NCBI RefSeq assembly: GCF_020497125.1
Contig: NC_059082.1
Location: forward strand, 20,821,965-20,885,964
From: Mauremys mutica
Taxonomy: Eukaryota > Chordata > Testudines > Geoemydidae
Direction of reading: 5' to 3'
Length of the DNA: 64,000 nt
In this document: positions 54,181-64,000 of the stretch, piece after piece
How the letters are laid out: the number at the start of each line of letters is the position of its first letter
Position numbering within the stretch: position 1 is the stretch's first letter
Position numbers and translations under genes: made by a program
Notes under the pieces: generated by a model
Told to the model about the DNA's origin: nothing
The model's database searches: none
Seen by the model: the letters and a program-made list of their open reading frames with translations, nothing else

Positions 54181-54562
54181 GGAAATGACTTTGGCCAGCC
54201 ATATTAATATGCTTGTTCTCCTTGCTGCTAAACTGCAAATCACAGCAGAAGTTAAAAAAATATAATGTAGTGCTAAAACCTCTCTCAATGAACTTTTAAA
54301 AATAGGAATGGTGAGGTAGCTATTAATAAATTTAAATGGTTCCAATGAAGGAGTCTATACTTCCACTTTATGATTAATTGCGAACCATATACCTGTTAGT
54401 ATAATTCCTATAAAGAGGTAGAAAACAGTTCTTTTTTGGATAGTGAGCTGTATTTAATATGTAAATTGAAAAAAATAGAGCATACACTAACATAATTTGG
54501 CCAATGGCTGTGTCCCTGGGTTATTTCAATGAGCAGTCTCAATTAATATTCATTTAAATAAT
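54181..54562. other. Unassigned sequence
   Basis: Nothing was recognised. Confidence 0.4.
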
Positions 54563-54651
54563 AGGCCAGATCATTTGCTGTAAAGAGTTGGTGTAGCAAC
54601 ATTGGATTTCAGTGTAGCCGTGCTGATATATCCCAGCAGAGAATCTGGCCC
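54563..54651. mobile_element. Short palindromic repeat
   Basis: AGGCCAGATCATTTGCTG on the left pairs with CAGCAGAGAATCTGGCCC on the right, with GTTGGTGTAGCAAC and TTTCAGTGTAGCCGTGC between. About 89 bp, non-coding. Confidence 0.6.
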
Positions 54652-55499
54652 AGTGTAATTTCAGGGACAGTACTGATCACTTGCTTCATATAGTCTCTTC
54701 ATCTTGGGAGCTATTTCTACTAATAGGAACATGAAATAATGGCTTTGCTTTACTAGGTTGTGTATACATAAGGCTTATGGGGAGCTTTGATTATTGGCTA
54801 TTAAGGGTGGGAGGGCATGGCTCTTTGGTATTTTAAGATGTTATAGGTCAACATGCCGTATGAGCATTTTCCCTTGCAGTCCATGGTACATATATTTTTT
54901 ACATGCAATGTTTGTCTCTTTGGGATGTCCATGAACAAACAGCTCAATGGGAACTGAGAGAGGCACAATCCTTCCCAGAGTTCCCGATGTACAGGGCCAC
55001 TGAGTAATTAGAATGGCGCAGCCTGCTCCTCACACAGTGCATCTGGCCCTGTGGATGGAAGCTGGGACCACATCAATAGGCCTTTACACAGGCTGCACAA
55101 GGGAGATGATACTCCATGTTGCAAGTTCCTCCTGGTGCACATGCACCAGGACCTGGCTCAGTCTGGGTATAGTGTATGTGTACCAGTTTCTCACTCTTTT
55201 TTTTTAAAGTTTGTCAGGATTAATCTATAATTTTATTAATGTTTCAATAATAAACATGAAGTAAGAAACTAACAAAAAGCCAGAAGGCAGCTGTTAAATT
55301 TTACATACTTTGGTCCATTTGGAAGGACTTATTTTAAACGAGCTTTGCTAACAAGAAACACACAGTGTGCAGTAGATTATCTTGGGTTGATCAAACTACC
55401 TTTATTGTAATGTCATCATTGTAAGCCAAATATTGTGAGCTTTTCAACTCGAGAGGTAGAATGGTCGTGTGGTTCAGACAGTGGACCAAGGCTTGGAAT
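54652..55499. other. Unassigned sequence with a small hairpin
   Basis: At 55131-55150 CCTGGTGCACATGCACCAGG forms a perfect 9-bp stem with a 2-base centre. Nothing else was recognised. Confidence 0.45.
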
Positions 55500-56061
55500 A
55501 GAGCTAGTTAGGAATTTTCTGACAAAACAATTTTCATCAGAAAATACCGATTAGTCAAAACCAAAATGATTTGCGGAAAGTATCTTTTTCAAAGAACTTC
55601 CGCAAAAACACAGGCAGTGTTCTGATGGACCCCGGCCAGCCAGGAAACCTGTCTGGCTTCCTGCCACCTCACTTGGCAGCTTTACTGGGGAGCCCAGACC
55701 TCCAGGGTCCATGTCTCCAGGGCAGCCCATCATGCTGACTGCCTCAGAGTCAGGGACCCCAAGGGTTTCAGCCTCTCTTATGCAGCTGGGAACTGGATGC
55801 TCCGGATGGAACTGGGGTTCTCAGGTCTTGTGGGCTCCCCACTATGTGGTGGGAGCTCCCTTGATTCCTGGCTGCTCCATTTTGTTTCAGAGAATTCAAA
55901 CAGAAACATTTTGATTTTTCCAAAATGAATTTTTTTTTTAGAATTTCCTTTCTGTGGGAAATTTTAAAATGTCGAGGTTTTGTTCTGAATCAGAACAAAA
56001 CCCTTTTTTAAAAAAGTCAGAATTTCCTGCAGAATAGAAATTCTGAGTTTTCATCAGCTCT
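55500..56061. mobile_element. AGCTGGTC-family element, longest copy (562 bp)
   Basis: The ends AGAGCTAGTTAGGAATTTTC and AATTCTGAGTTTTCATCAGC (then TCT) form an imperfect terminal inverted repeat. Both flanks are A/T-rich with TTTTG/CAAAA words, and the middle 300 bases are GC-rich. The frames inside are short. Probable non-autonomous DNA transposon. Confidence 0.55.
55976..56002. repeat. Perfect 27-base palindrome
   Basis: GGTTTTGTTCTGA, a single A, then TCAGAACAAAACC: 13-base arms with no mismatch, inside the 55.5-kb element. Confidence 0.97.
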
Positions 56062-56320
56062 ACTCAGGAGATCAGAGTTCAGTTCCCAGCTTTGCACAGA
56101 TGGTCCTGTGTAACCTTGGACAAGTCATTTAATATCTTTGTATCTCAGCTGTTTATCTGCAAAAGGGGAATAACAGCACTTACTTTCTCCCACCCTCTGC
56201 CTTGTCCATTTAGATTGTAAGTTCTTATGTGTGGACTGTTTCTTACTATGTGTTTGTACAGCACTTAGCACAACAGGGCAAGAATCCAAAGTGGGGTCCT
56301 CTGTGACATAAATAATAAAA
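56061..56320 (+). repeat. MIR-like SINE with L2-type tail
   Basis: AGTTCAGTTCCCAGCTTTGC, GTGTAACCTTGGACAAGTCA, TTATCTGCAAAAGGGGAATA, TTTAGATTGTAAGTTCTTAT, TTTGTACAGCACTTAGCACA and ATAAATAATAAAAG occur in the canonical MIR order. This is the best-preserved MIR-type copy in the window; the tRNA-like head is shortened. Confidence 0.75.
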
Positions 56321-56782
56321 GCAACATAATGTTAGAACAAGGTGATTATAATGGGGTTGAATTTAGATGGAATGAAGGAAAGGCACACTGAAGTATTTTT
56401 ATATCTCAGTGTTTATATAGTATGAAAACGTATGTGTTTTTCACATGCACACACACCTGAATATGTAAGATTTCCATAATTTATCACTGGAAGGCTTTGC
56501 AATTAAAATAAATCTTCTTAAAAATATGACACTTTCCTTTTTCCTGATATTTATAAAATGTGCTTCAGCAGAGATGTAAAATCCAAAAGGTATGTTTCTG
56601 CTAAAATACAGTAAGTGATTATTATAATGATCAGCAAGGTTCAGAATGAACCTCATTTCAATATAATTGTTATATTTTAGTATAGAAAAAAAAGAATTGT
56701 GCCTTTGCAATTTCAACTGAAGTATTTAAAGCCACAATAGCAGATTTGGCTTCAGCTCCTTCAGTGAAATCCTGTACAGTGC
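56321..56782. other. Unassigned sequence
   Basis: Nothing was recognised. Confidence 0.4.
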
Positions 56783-57100
56783 GTGAAACAGCAGAGAAAA
56801 TATATGGCAGGGCTATTTTCTAAGATGACATTACAGCTGTTATTAACTATTATTGTCTCTCTCAGTAAATGTTTAATGCACTGTGAAGGTGTCAAACAAT
56901 TTGGAAGAAGTTACATCAAACTCTGTAGAAGATCCAACTTATTAAGTAACAACAATGATGCAAATCTCCTACCAACAGATCACATTTCATTTAATATTCA
57001 CTTTGCACTGCCAGAACAATACCAGAAGCAGAGAAATACCAGTGAGTGTATCTGCAGAGGAAGATTTGCAAAGTTGGTAAAATGTCTTTATTCCTATTAG
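56783..57100 (+). other. Open frame of 105 codons with hydrophobic N-terminus, unknown
   Basis: From an inner Met at about residue 16, MTLQLLLTIIVSLSKCLMHC resembles a secretory signal or membrane segment. The rest is hydrophilic, Asn- and Cys-containing (GRSYIKLCRRSNLLSNNND, then SECICRGRFAKLVKCLYSY). No splice-site context, family signature or supporting neighbour was found, and frames of this size are expected by chance in 64 kb. Listed only because no antisense frame or repeat explains it. Confidence 0.12.
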
Positions 57101-58244
57101 GCTCCATTATGCCCAAACGATGTTCTAGTCAGATGGTGAACGTAGCCGTGTGAGGAAAAAAACTGAGCATTAAGCTACAGGAAACACTTGCTCTCAGAAG
57201 AAGTGGGTCTCATCTTGTCAAAGCTAAACTGGAAGCTGTTGACTGTGAGCCAAGCCTTGTCATCAACCATAAAAGAGAGACTGTACAGAGATTTCTCCAA
57301 CATTATTTAATTGAAATGTTAAATAGATGTCAGTGTTGTCACCATAAACACTGGAAAATGCACCATTACTTGCCTAAGGTAGCAGGCATATTTAATAACA
57401 CAGGGACCATGACAGACTCCTGGATTAGTAGGTACAGCTTTCAGTCTACAGCCTGACACATTTCCAATTGAAAATTCTGAAGCTGCTAAGAAAGAAAGCA
57501 CTGAAGAAGATCACCTGTGTGTCCAGTGATCTAATCTCCATCCATTCAAAGTAAAATATGACTCATTAAGATTAGACAGAAATGTATGGGGATAAAAACA
57601 TTGATAAGATCTGCATCCAAGACATTTGTTTTAGAATAGACGTAATAATGATCTCAGTCTCTGGAACAGTAGAAAACTCATTAGATCAAAGGGACACATG
57701 CTGCTGATCTTTTGTAGATCTTAACATGGAAATTACTGATTTCTACAAGAAAAAGTGTTTCAATGAGCTGTCCTACTAAATTATGGCATATCTTTTTCTT
57801 ACATACATATACAAAATGTACAGTGGATGCAGCACAAAAACATGCTGATTGTATCTGCTGAAGATGGTGAATTTCATCACAACAAAGTCCTGATGTCTGA
57901 AAACAAGCACACAAAGGGCAGAAAGACCCTAAATTACTCCCAAGATTCTGCAGCATTGGTTGGCTGCATGGCTGACATGCACCAATGATTGTTTGCAAAT
58001 TTGTGCCATGAAGGGCAATGTCACTGTCAGACTTTATACTACTTGCATAAGTGCAATATTTCATTTACTCTGCTCTTCCCACTTTCCACATACCACATAC
58101 CACACCGCGCATCCCCAATATCTTTCTATTGCATATTGAATACATTGCACATATTTTCGGTTATGTGGTAGTATTCTACTGTATCACATAGGTATCTCTC
58201 TTGAGTGTGGTCTTTTCAGATACAATTTGCCATTCCTGACCCAC
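57101..58244. other. Unassigned sequence
   Basis: No element recognised; a 127-codon minus frame at 57681-58064 has no family signature. Confidence 0.4.
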
Positions 58245-58400
58245 CTTCTATGTGACTTTGCGGCACAAGAGAGGTTACATGATTTGCCCAATTTCCTCAT
58301 TTTTAAAGTGGGGATAATACCACCTACCTAACTTAGAGGGGTGTTTTGAAGCTTAATTAATGTTTGTAAAGTGTTTCACCTTTTTATAGTGTTTTTAATT
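58245..58400 (+). repeat. MIR-like SINE, core and 3' part
   Basis: TTACATGATTTGCCCAATTT, CCTCATTTTTAAAGTGGGGA, TAATACCACCTACCTAACTT and TTAATTAATGTTTGTAAAGT follow the MIR core and tail order. Confidence 0.7.
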
Positions 58401-59547
58401 CCAGTATTTAAAATTATTATGACATGTAATGTGTAATTGCTCCCTGGCAATACAATCAATATCTAGTTACTATTTTATTAGTTACTATTTTACTTCCTTT
58501 ATGATGGTCAGTGCCAGTTCAGTCTTCAGTTGACAAACTGAAAGTGAAAATACAGTGGGTCATAAGCGTCTCAGATATCCTAAGGAAAAGTGAAAGATAC
58601 AAACTGATAAAGATCCTCTTGCGCATTTAACCATGTAAAGAAAAATTTTTTATTGAAGATGTGAACAGGTGAATTCTGCACGTAAACTGCAGTTTGCAAA
58701 TTATGCCTTTTAAAAACAAACATCACTCAGAGCATTTGAGATTTGTGGCTGTTCATGGTTTAAGAGAAATATGACATTTTGGGGATTATTTTCCAATCAT
58801 ATTTTGAACAGCCTAATCTCTCATTTCATTTTACCTGCCACGGTGGAAGTGTAGGATGACCGTTTTCTGGAAACTTGCTGCTAACTGAGGGCTTGTTCCT
58901 GAGAGCCACAGACAATTTGCTGCATTCCCACTGACTTCCTATAGATCCTAATGGCAGCAACTGTGAGTGCTACTTAAGGCTATCAAAGCTGCAAAAGTGA
59001 TAATGAGGTAAGGCTACTTTTTAATTCTCTCCCTGTTTTTCTTTCATTATCTCCTTGCTTTCTTTCTCTAAGACGCTAGTACTTGATGGACAATGGGGAC
59101 ATAAAGAAAGGGTAATTTCTTGCCTGCAATGCTTTTTCCTCTTGATCTTTTGTGGTTTTATTTTTGTACTTTAGAGTGAAATATTCCTACTGTGCAGCCA
59201 GATGTTCTGTTAATCCTATTTTTACACAGTCCAAAGGACACAAATCCCAGGTAATGGCTGTTCCGTGACATCTTGAATGATAGGTATATTTGGACTGAAA
59301 GAACAGATAAGAGTTTAAGGCAGAAAGGAAATATGCTTTTGCTAAAACAAAAATTAACTGCTAGTATCGTCCACATGTAAATAAACTATTTTTTTAATCA
59401 AAAGAACAGAGCACAGATTTGTAGTGCATTGGTATAGAAAACAAATTAAGCCTATTAAAAGCTAGGCATGCATCAAAAGATATAAATAAAAGACAAATAT
59501 TTTTAAAATTAGGCACCTAAACTTACATACACCTAAAGAAGAAGAGT
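58401..59547. other. Unassigned sequence
   Basis: Nothing was recognised. Confidence 0.4.
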
Positions 59548-59620
59548 AACCTGATTTACAGAGGTGCTGAGCACTTGCAGCTGCCACTGACTTCAATGGG
59601 AATTCTGCCCAAGTAAAAAA
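59548..59620. mobile_element. Half of a short palindromic repeat
   Basis: AGAGGTGCTGAGCACTTGCA and CACTGACTTCAATGGGAATT match the arms and centre of the copy at 39662-39768. Confidence 0.45.
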
Positions 59621-59808
59621 TTCAGGATATTTTTATTATTTTGGGCAATTCTCAGTATCAGTATATTACCCCAGCACTTTCATATATATGCAGAATATGC
59701 TCATGGATTTGCTATACATTAGATCTTCTCACTTGCTAAGCTGCAATAATACAGTAATTTATCATCACAATCTGTAAACATATTGATGCATCAGTATATT
59801 ACATTTAA

Positions 59809-59917
59809 GGTGAGATTTTTCAGAGTTACTCAGCACTGGCCCAAATGTGATCCCAGTGAAGTCAACAAAGTGGAAACAGAGTTAGGCCAACGCTGAATGC
59901 TTTTAAAATCGTACCCT
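59809..59917. mobile_element. Short palindromic repeat
   Basis: AGGTGAGATTTTTCAGAGTT on the left is answered by GCTTTTAAAATCGTACCCTT on the right, with ACTCAGCACTGGCCC and GTTAGGCCAACGCTGA as inner pairing arms. Member of the GATTTTC fold-back group. Confidence 0.55.
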
Positions 59918-61947
59918 TAGGATTCTATTTATCAGTGTATTGTGTACATATAACTACATCTTCATTTTTTTATGTTTGGTGGATCCTCCATGTTTATATC
60001 ACAGCATTGAAGAGACATGTATTTCCCTATTGTTTTATACTTCTGTATTATTGAGGTCCTCAATGTGACCATCATCCTTCTGACTGAGGAGGAGTGGACA
60101 GGACTCCCTTCAGAGCCGATCAATGCCACGCTCTAAGCAGCAGGAGGGGTCACTTCTGAATGACAAAAAATTCCTTTCTGCAGCATGCTCAACCCTTGAC
60201 AACCAAGTGAGCAAAGCACTGGGACTGGGAATAGAACTCAGGTCTCACGTACAGCAGAGAATGAAAGCCTTTATGCAGTACATTCATTAGTAAGTGAATT
60301 CTCTACATGACCGGGGAGTTGAATTCACTGTATACTAGTCACCACAAAAATAAAGAACTATACAGTAGTGAATTGGATCAGTCACTCAACTGAGTATGAA
60401 TCTCAAACGAGGGAAGAAACACTTTTCCTTTGACCACATACTGTGTCATAACTGCACATATTACTGTGAACTGAACACTTTATTCCCAATCCCCCACTCA
60501 AGAAACAGCCTCCTTCAGCTTGTGGAGAGTAGGAATAGGTCAGGTTTGTAGAAGAAGGCCAGTCAGAACACAGAGCTACTTATGATGACCTAAATGTTCC
60601 TCCTTCACATTATAGCTCCTGATGCCACTGTTTACTTTAGAATGATAGAGTTAAATTTCCCAAGAGGAAAATCAATAGGAAGACCCTAAAAAAGAGCTAT
60701 TATGGGATCCTGCGGGACCATAATAGCAGGAGAGGGTAAAATGTACTTTGTTGTGGGTGGAATTGGGTGGGCAAAAAAACCCCAGACTGCAGTAATTTGC
60801 AGGCAAACACTAAATCTCTCACCAGTTTGTTATAAATAGAACGTCAGTAGTGCAAAGCAAGTTTATTTTTAAAATAAAGGTTTTAATACTTACATTTAAG
60901 TGAGGGATAAAACGAGATTTGATGTCTATTATAACAGGAGTTAAAATATTTTTTACATGGTTTAAGCAAAATTTGTTTTATTAATTTAGTGGTAAAAATT
61001 ACAATGTGGGAGCAGGTATTGCAGGATGGGAGCACGATTAAAAAAAAATAGTCCCACACAGGGCTCTACCCTCAAGGCTGAACTACTACTGCAGTTAAAC
61101 ATTAAACAGCTGCTATATGGCACTATGGTTTCAAAGTCTTAAAAAGAGACATGGGTTTTGGACAAAATCTTCTTCCTGCTTTGGCATAGAGTGTGAAAGA
61201 AACAAAAGGATCTCATACACAAGTGGACAGTGGGTTCTTATTTATTAAAAAAAGATTTGAGCATGACAAAAATAGGTGAGAGTCCATGCATGTCTGAAGA
61301 TGATGAAATTCATTGGCTAGATTCAGCTCCGGGTTATACTAACTTCTGTTTGTAATCTTTCCTCCGCAGGGAAGTGGGGCGGGGGCATGGCTATGCAATA
61401 CTGCCTCAGACTGGCTCTGGCTGGGAAGTGTGAGACCAATGTATGTCCTGACTCATCAATGCATCACTGGGTGGCCTTTACTTGTGGAGCTGCAGAGGAG
61501 ACCTGTATTCAACTTAAAACTGGCTTTCAGGGGTTCAGCAGCTCCCACTACTCTAGGAAGGTAGTTTGCAATATGAAATTCCTTGCATCAGAGAGACTGA
61601 ATTGAGCTCCATTTTTGTATCCAACATGTTGGGAAAAATGTTCAAGATAAGTCAATCCTAGTAAAACTATTTATACCTCTAGGGATAATTTCTCTCTTAG
61701 TGTGCATGTGAAATTCCACTCAGCACAGTCATGCAACAGGGTCATGAAACATTACCAGCCCCAGCATAAAATCTCACCCACCCTTACCATGATCATGACT
61801 GATAATGAAAGCTAATGGTATTTTACTCACCCATAAAAAAAATTACTCACCCCAGCAGAATGGCAAATTGAATTTTCAATGGCTGAATTAGCTGCAAAAA
61901 TCAGTGAATTAAAAGAGTGGATAAGAGGCACACTGTAAACTATGTAG
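59918..61947. other. Unassigned sequence with a possible antisense MIR head
   Basis: Near 60195-60290, CTGGGAATAGAACTCAGGTC then TCACG resembles the reverse-complemented tRNA-related head of a MIR element (weak). The upstream part of the 61.9-kb CR1 may begin near 61850. The remaining sequence is unassigned. Confidence 0.35.
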
Positions 61948-62220
61948 ATCAACAAAGCCTTTGATAAGGTCCCACACCAATGGCTCTTAAGCAAAGTAAG
62001 CAGTTGTTGGACAAGAGGGAAGATCCTCTCATGGATCAGTAACTGATTAAAAGATAGGAACAAAGGTTAGGAATAAATGGTCAATTTTCACAGTGGAGAA
62101 AGGTAAATAGCAGGGTCCTCAAGAATCTGTACTGGGACCAGTGCTGTTCAACATATTCATAAATGACTTGGAAAAGGGGGCAAATAGGTGGCAAAATTTG
62201 CAGATGATACAAAATTACTC
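61948..62220 (+). pseudogene. CR1 ORF2 reverse transcriptase remnant
   Basis: Residues of the palm domain are still readable in shifting frames: KAFDKVPH (the conserved Asp block), GPVLFNIFINDL and KFADDTKLL, which holds the FADD variant of the catalytic YXDD motif. The reading frame changes several times between blocks, so no enzyme can be made. Both catalytic aspartates of FADD are still encoded. Confidence 0.85.
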
Positions 62221-62585
62221 AAGATAGTTAAATCCAAAGTTGACTGCGGAGAATTAGAAAGGGATCTCCCAAAACTGGGTGACTGGACACTAAATGGCAG
62301 ATGAAATTCAATGTTGATAAGTACAAAGTAATGTATTGGGAAACATATTCCCAACTACACATACAAAATGAATTAGCTGTTGATCTCAAGATAGAGATCT
62401 TTGGAATCATTGTGGATAGTCCTCTGAAAAAAGCTAAATGTGCAGTGGCAGTCAAAAAACAGAATGTTAGGAACCATTAGGAAAAGAATAGATAATAAAA
62501 CAGAATACACAATTATTCAGCAGGTATGCCCACACTTTGAATACAGTGTGCAGTTCTGATTGCCTCATCTCAAAAGACATTAGAA

Positions 62586-62771
62586 TTGGAAAAGGTGCAG
62601 AGAAGGGCAACAAAAATAATTGGGGAAATGGAACAGCTTCCATATGAGGAGAGATTAAAAAGACTAGGTCTGTTCATTTTAGAACAGAAATTACTATGGG
62701 AGAATATGATAAAGGCCTATAAAATCATGAATGGTGTGGAAAAAGTAAGTGTTATTTACCCTTTCACATAA
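62586..62771 (+). pseudogene. CR1 ORF2 C-terminal remnant
   Basis: 61 residues: MEKVQRRATKIIGEMEQLPY then [20 protein letters not shown], the post-reverse-transcriptase block shared with 20707-21249. Ends at a premature frame loss. Confidence 0.85.
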
Positions 62772-63176
62772 CACAAGAACCGGGGATCACCCAATGAAAC
62801 TGACAGGCAACAGGATTTAAAACAAACGAAAGGAAGTACTTCTTCACACAACGCACAGTCAACCTGTGGAACTCATTGCCAGAGGATGTTGTGAAGGCAA
62901 AATGTATAACTGGTTTAAAAAAAGACTTAGATAAGTTCATGGAGGGCAGGTACATATATGACTATTGGCTAAAATGGTCAGGTGCAATCCCAGGCTTTGT
63001 GTGTCTCTAAACCTCTGACTGTCAGAAGGTGGGACTGGACAATGTGGGATGTATCACTCAAAGTTACGGTATTCTGTTCATTCCCTCTGAAGCATCTGGA
63101 ACTGGCCACTGTCAGAAACAGGGTATGGGGCTGGATGGACCATTGGTCTGACCCAGCATGGCCATTCTTATGTAAT

Positions 63177-63914
63177 GTGCAATGCCAGTTTAGCTATAGT
63201 TTTATTGCAAGTCTTGGACATTACATTTACTCAGGGGTTAGTCTCATCTGTGAACCTTACTTTCTTCCCCAAGATTTTTTCATTAAGGATGTTTGCTTTG
63301 TTATAAACTTCTCTCCCTCATTCTTAATGCTCCTTCCTGACTGCCCGATAAGTGTCTACTACCTTATCTTCCTCAGTGTTGCTAACTCATACAATTTTTA
63401 TTGCAAGCTCATGATGTTTGGTGATCTTCTGAAAGCCCCATGCAGTTATGTGATTACATGAGATCCTTAGTTTTTATGGAAACAAACAAACAAACAACAA
63501 ACAAAAAGAGTAAGTTTCTAGCTCTCATGGTTGTGGAGAAAAGCTTGAATTCATGGCCTGAGTGCACCCTAGAGGTTTAAAACCAGAAAGCAAGAAAAAA
63601 AATCCCCATTATTTTTTAAATTTCATAGTTTTTGAATGCCTGGGGTTGGCAACACAGATGTTCCTTCAAATTTCTCTTCATGTCCCACTTCTATCTGAAT
63701 GCTTACAGAACACTTCCATCTGACCATGGCTAGAAAAGGGGGAGATCTGGGCTTTATGCTACTGATGATTTATATAATCCCACCTTCTTCCCCAACAATA
63801 AGAATATTTATACCCAAAAATTGTCCATGCAAACATATTTTTGCATAGACTATCTGTATTATTGTTATGCTGTCCTCCCTTCCACCTCCACTTCATTTGT
63901 TATATCCATCTGTT
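63177..63914. other. Unassigned sequence with (AAAC)n
   Basis: An AAAC microsatellite with one slip lies at about 63479-63507. Part of the 159-codon frame (62982-63461 +) overlaps the CR1 3' untranslated region and is therefore not credible. Confidence 0.45.
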
Positions 63915-64000
63915 GTGTTTGGTCTTAAACAGACTGTAAACTTTTTGGGGGTGTCTCATGCTCTGTTTTTGTATATAGGGGGCTCAGATCTCTCTGGGAC
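63915..64000 (+). repeat. MIR/L2-type 3' tail, cut by window edge
   Basis: CAGACTGTAAACTTTTTGGG, then GTGTCTCATGCTCTGTTTTT and GTATATAGGGGGCTCAGATC, correspond to the shared MIR/L2 end. It continues beyond the window. Confidence 0.55.

Larger units (their letters stand above)
61948..63176 (+). mobile_element. CR1 LINE including decayed reverse transcriptase domain
   Basis: The longest CR1 piece of the window. It starts within the reverse transcriptase domain (INKAFDKVPHQWLLSK at 61948), passes GPVLFNIFINDLEKG (about 62138) and the catalytic FADD box (62197-62208). It continues through EKVQRRATKI (62586) and the cysteine/tryptophan-poor tail to a 3' untranslated region ending CATGGCCATTCTTATGTA. 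Many frameshifts and stops interrupt it. Its tail is closest to the GTTCTTAT-type subfamily (5290 and 20503) but clearly older. Confidence 0.88.

Noticed and set aside
56783..57100. Relaxin/insulin-like peptide suggested by GRSYIKLC after a signal-like segment
   Set aside because: The expected B-chain cysteine pattern is absent and no CC-x3-C-x8-C A-chain motif was found downstream.
62982..63461. 159-codon plus-strand frame with hydrophobic C-terminal part
   Set aside because: Its first third is CR1 3' untranslated sequence, and the rest has no family signature.

Overview
This window reads as vertebrate, most likely turtle, non-coding DNA. The evidence is the load and type of interspersed repeats. 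Nine or more CR1 LINE pieces are present, with 3' tails of ATTCTATG or GTTCTTAT repeats. The C-terminal CR1 ORF2 peptides contain the MIRGLE..YEERL and [14 protein letters not shown] signatures typical of turtles and crocodilians. There are also old MIR/L2 tails, many short palindromic DNA transposons, and hAT elements filled with GC-rich minisatellites. I recognise no host protein-coding gene, intact tRNA, rRNA or CRISPR array, and the window looks like intergenic or deep intronic sequence. The turtle call is from recognition of repeat sequences, not from a search.

Layout. 1-8.4 kb is AT-rich sequence with a few palindromic elements, a MIR/L2 tail and a CR1 3' end. 8.4-10.9 kb is a three-level nest: a solo LTR (TSD CACAC) holds a hAT element (8-bp TSD CTCATCAC), which holds two minisatellites and a mariner-like MITE (TA TSD). 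A second solo LTR lies at 12.0-12.8 kb and a hAT element with an exact 8-bp TSD at 13.8-14.4 kb. 15-28 kb is mostly unassigned, with a CR1 carrying an open 180-codon ORF2 tail, MIR- and tRNA-type SINEs and an L2-like remnant. 28-36 kb has a third LTR, a small hAT with an exact TSD, a long CR1, a near-exact 75-bp direct repeat, and Harbinger-like and GC-rich elements. 36.7-41.5 kb has a Tigger-like element, a 165-bp inverted repeat at about 98% identity bracketing a CR1 insertion, and a transposon with a broken Myb/SANT-like ORF. 42-46 kb is unassigned. 46-51.5 kb again clusters hAT, CR1, Harbinger and MITE copies. 51.5-64 kb is sparser and ends with a 1.2-kb CR1 that includes a decayed reverse transcriptase domain and with a MIR/L2 tail cut by the window edge.

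The coding capacity that can be named is all transposon-derived: CR1 ORF2 fragments and one Myb/SANT-like DNA-binding domain fragment. The points most worth checking are the inverted duplication around the 38-39 kb CR1, the near-exact direct repeat at 32.3/32.8 kb, the nested-transposon locus, and the two copies of one long palindromic MITE at 38.1 and 51.3 kb.
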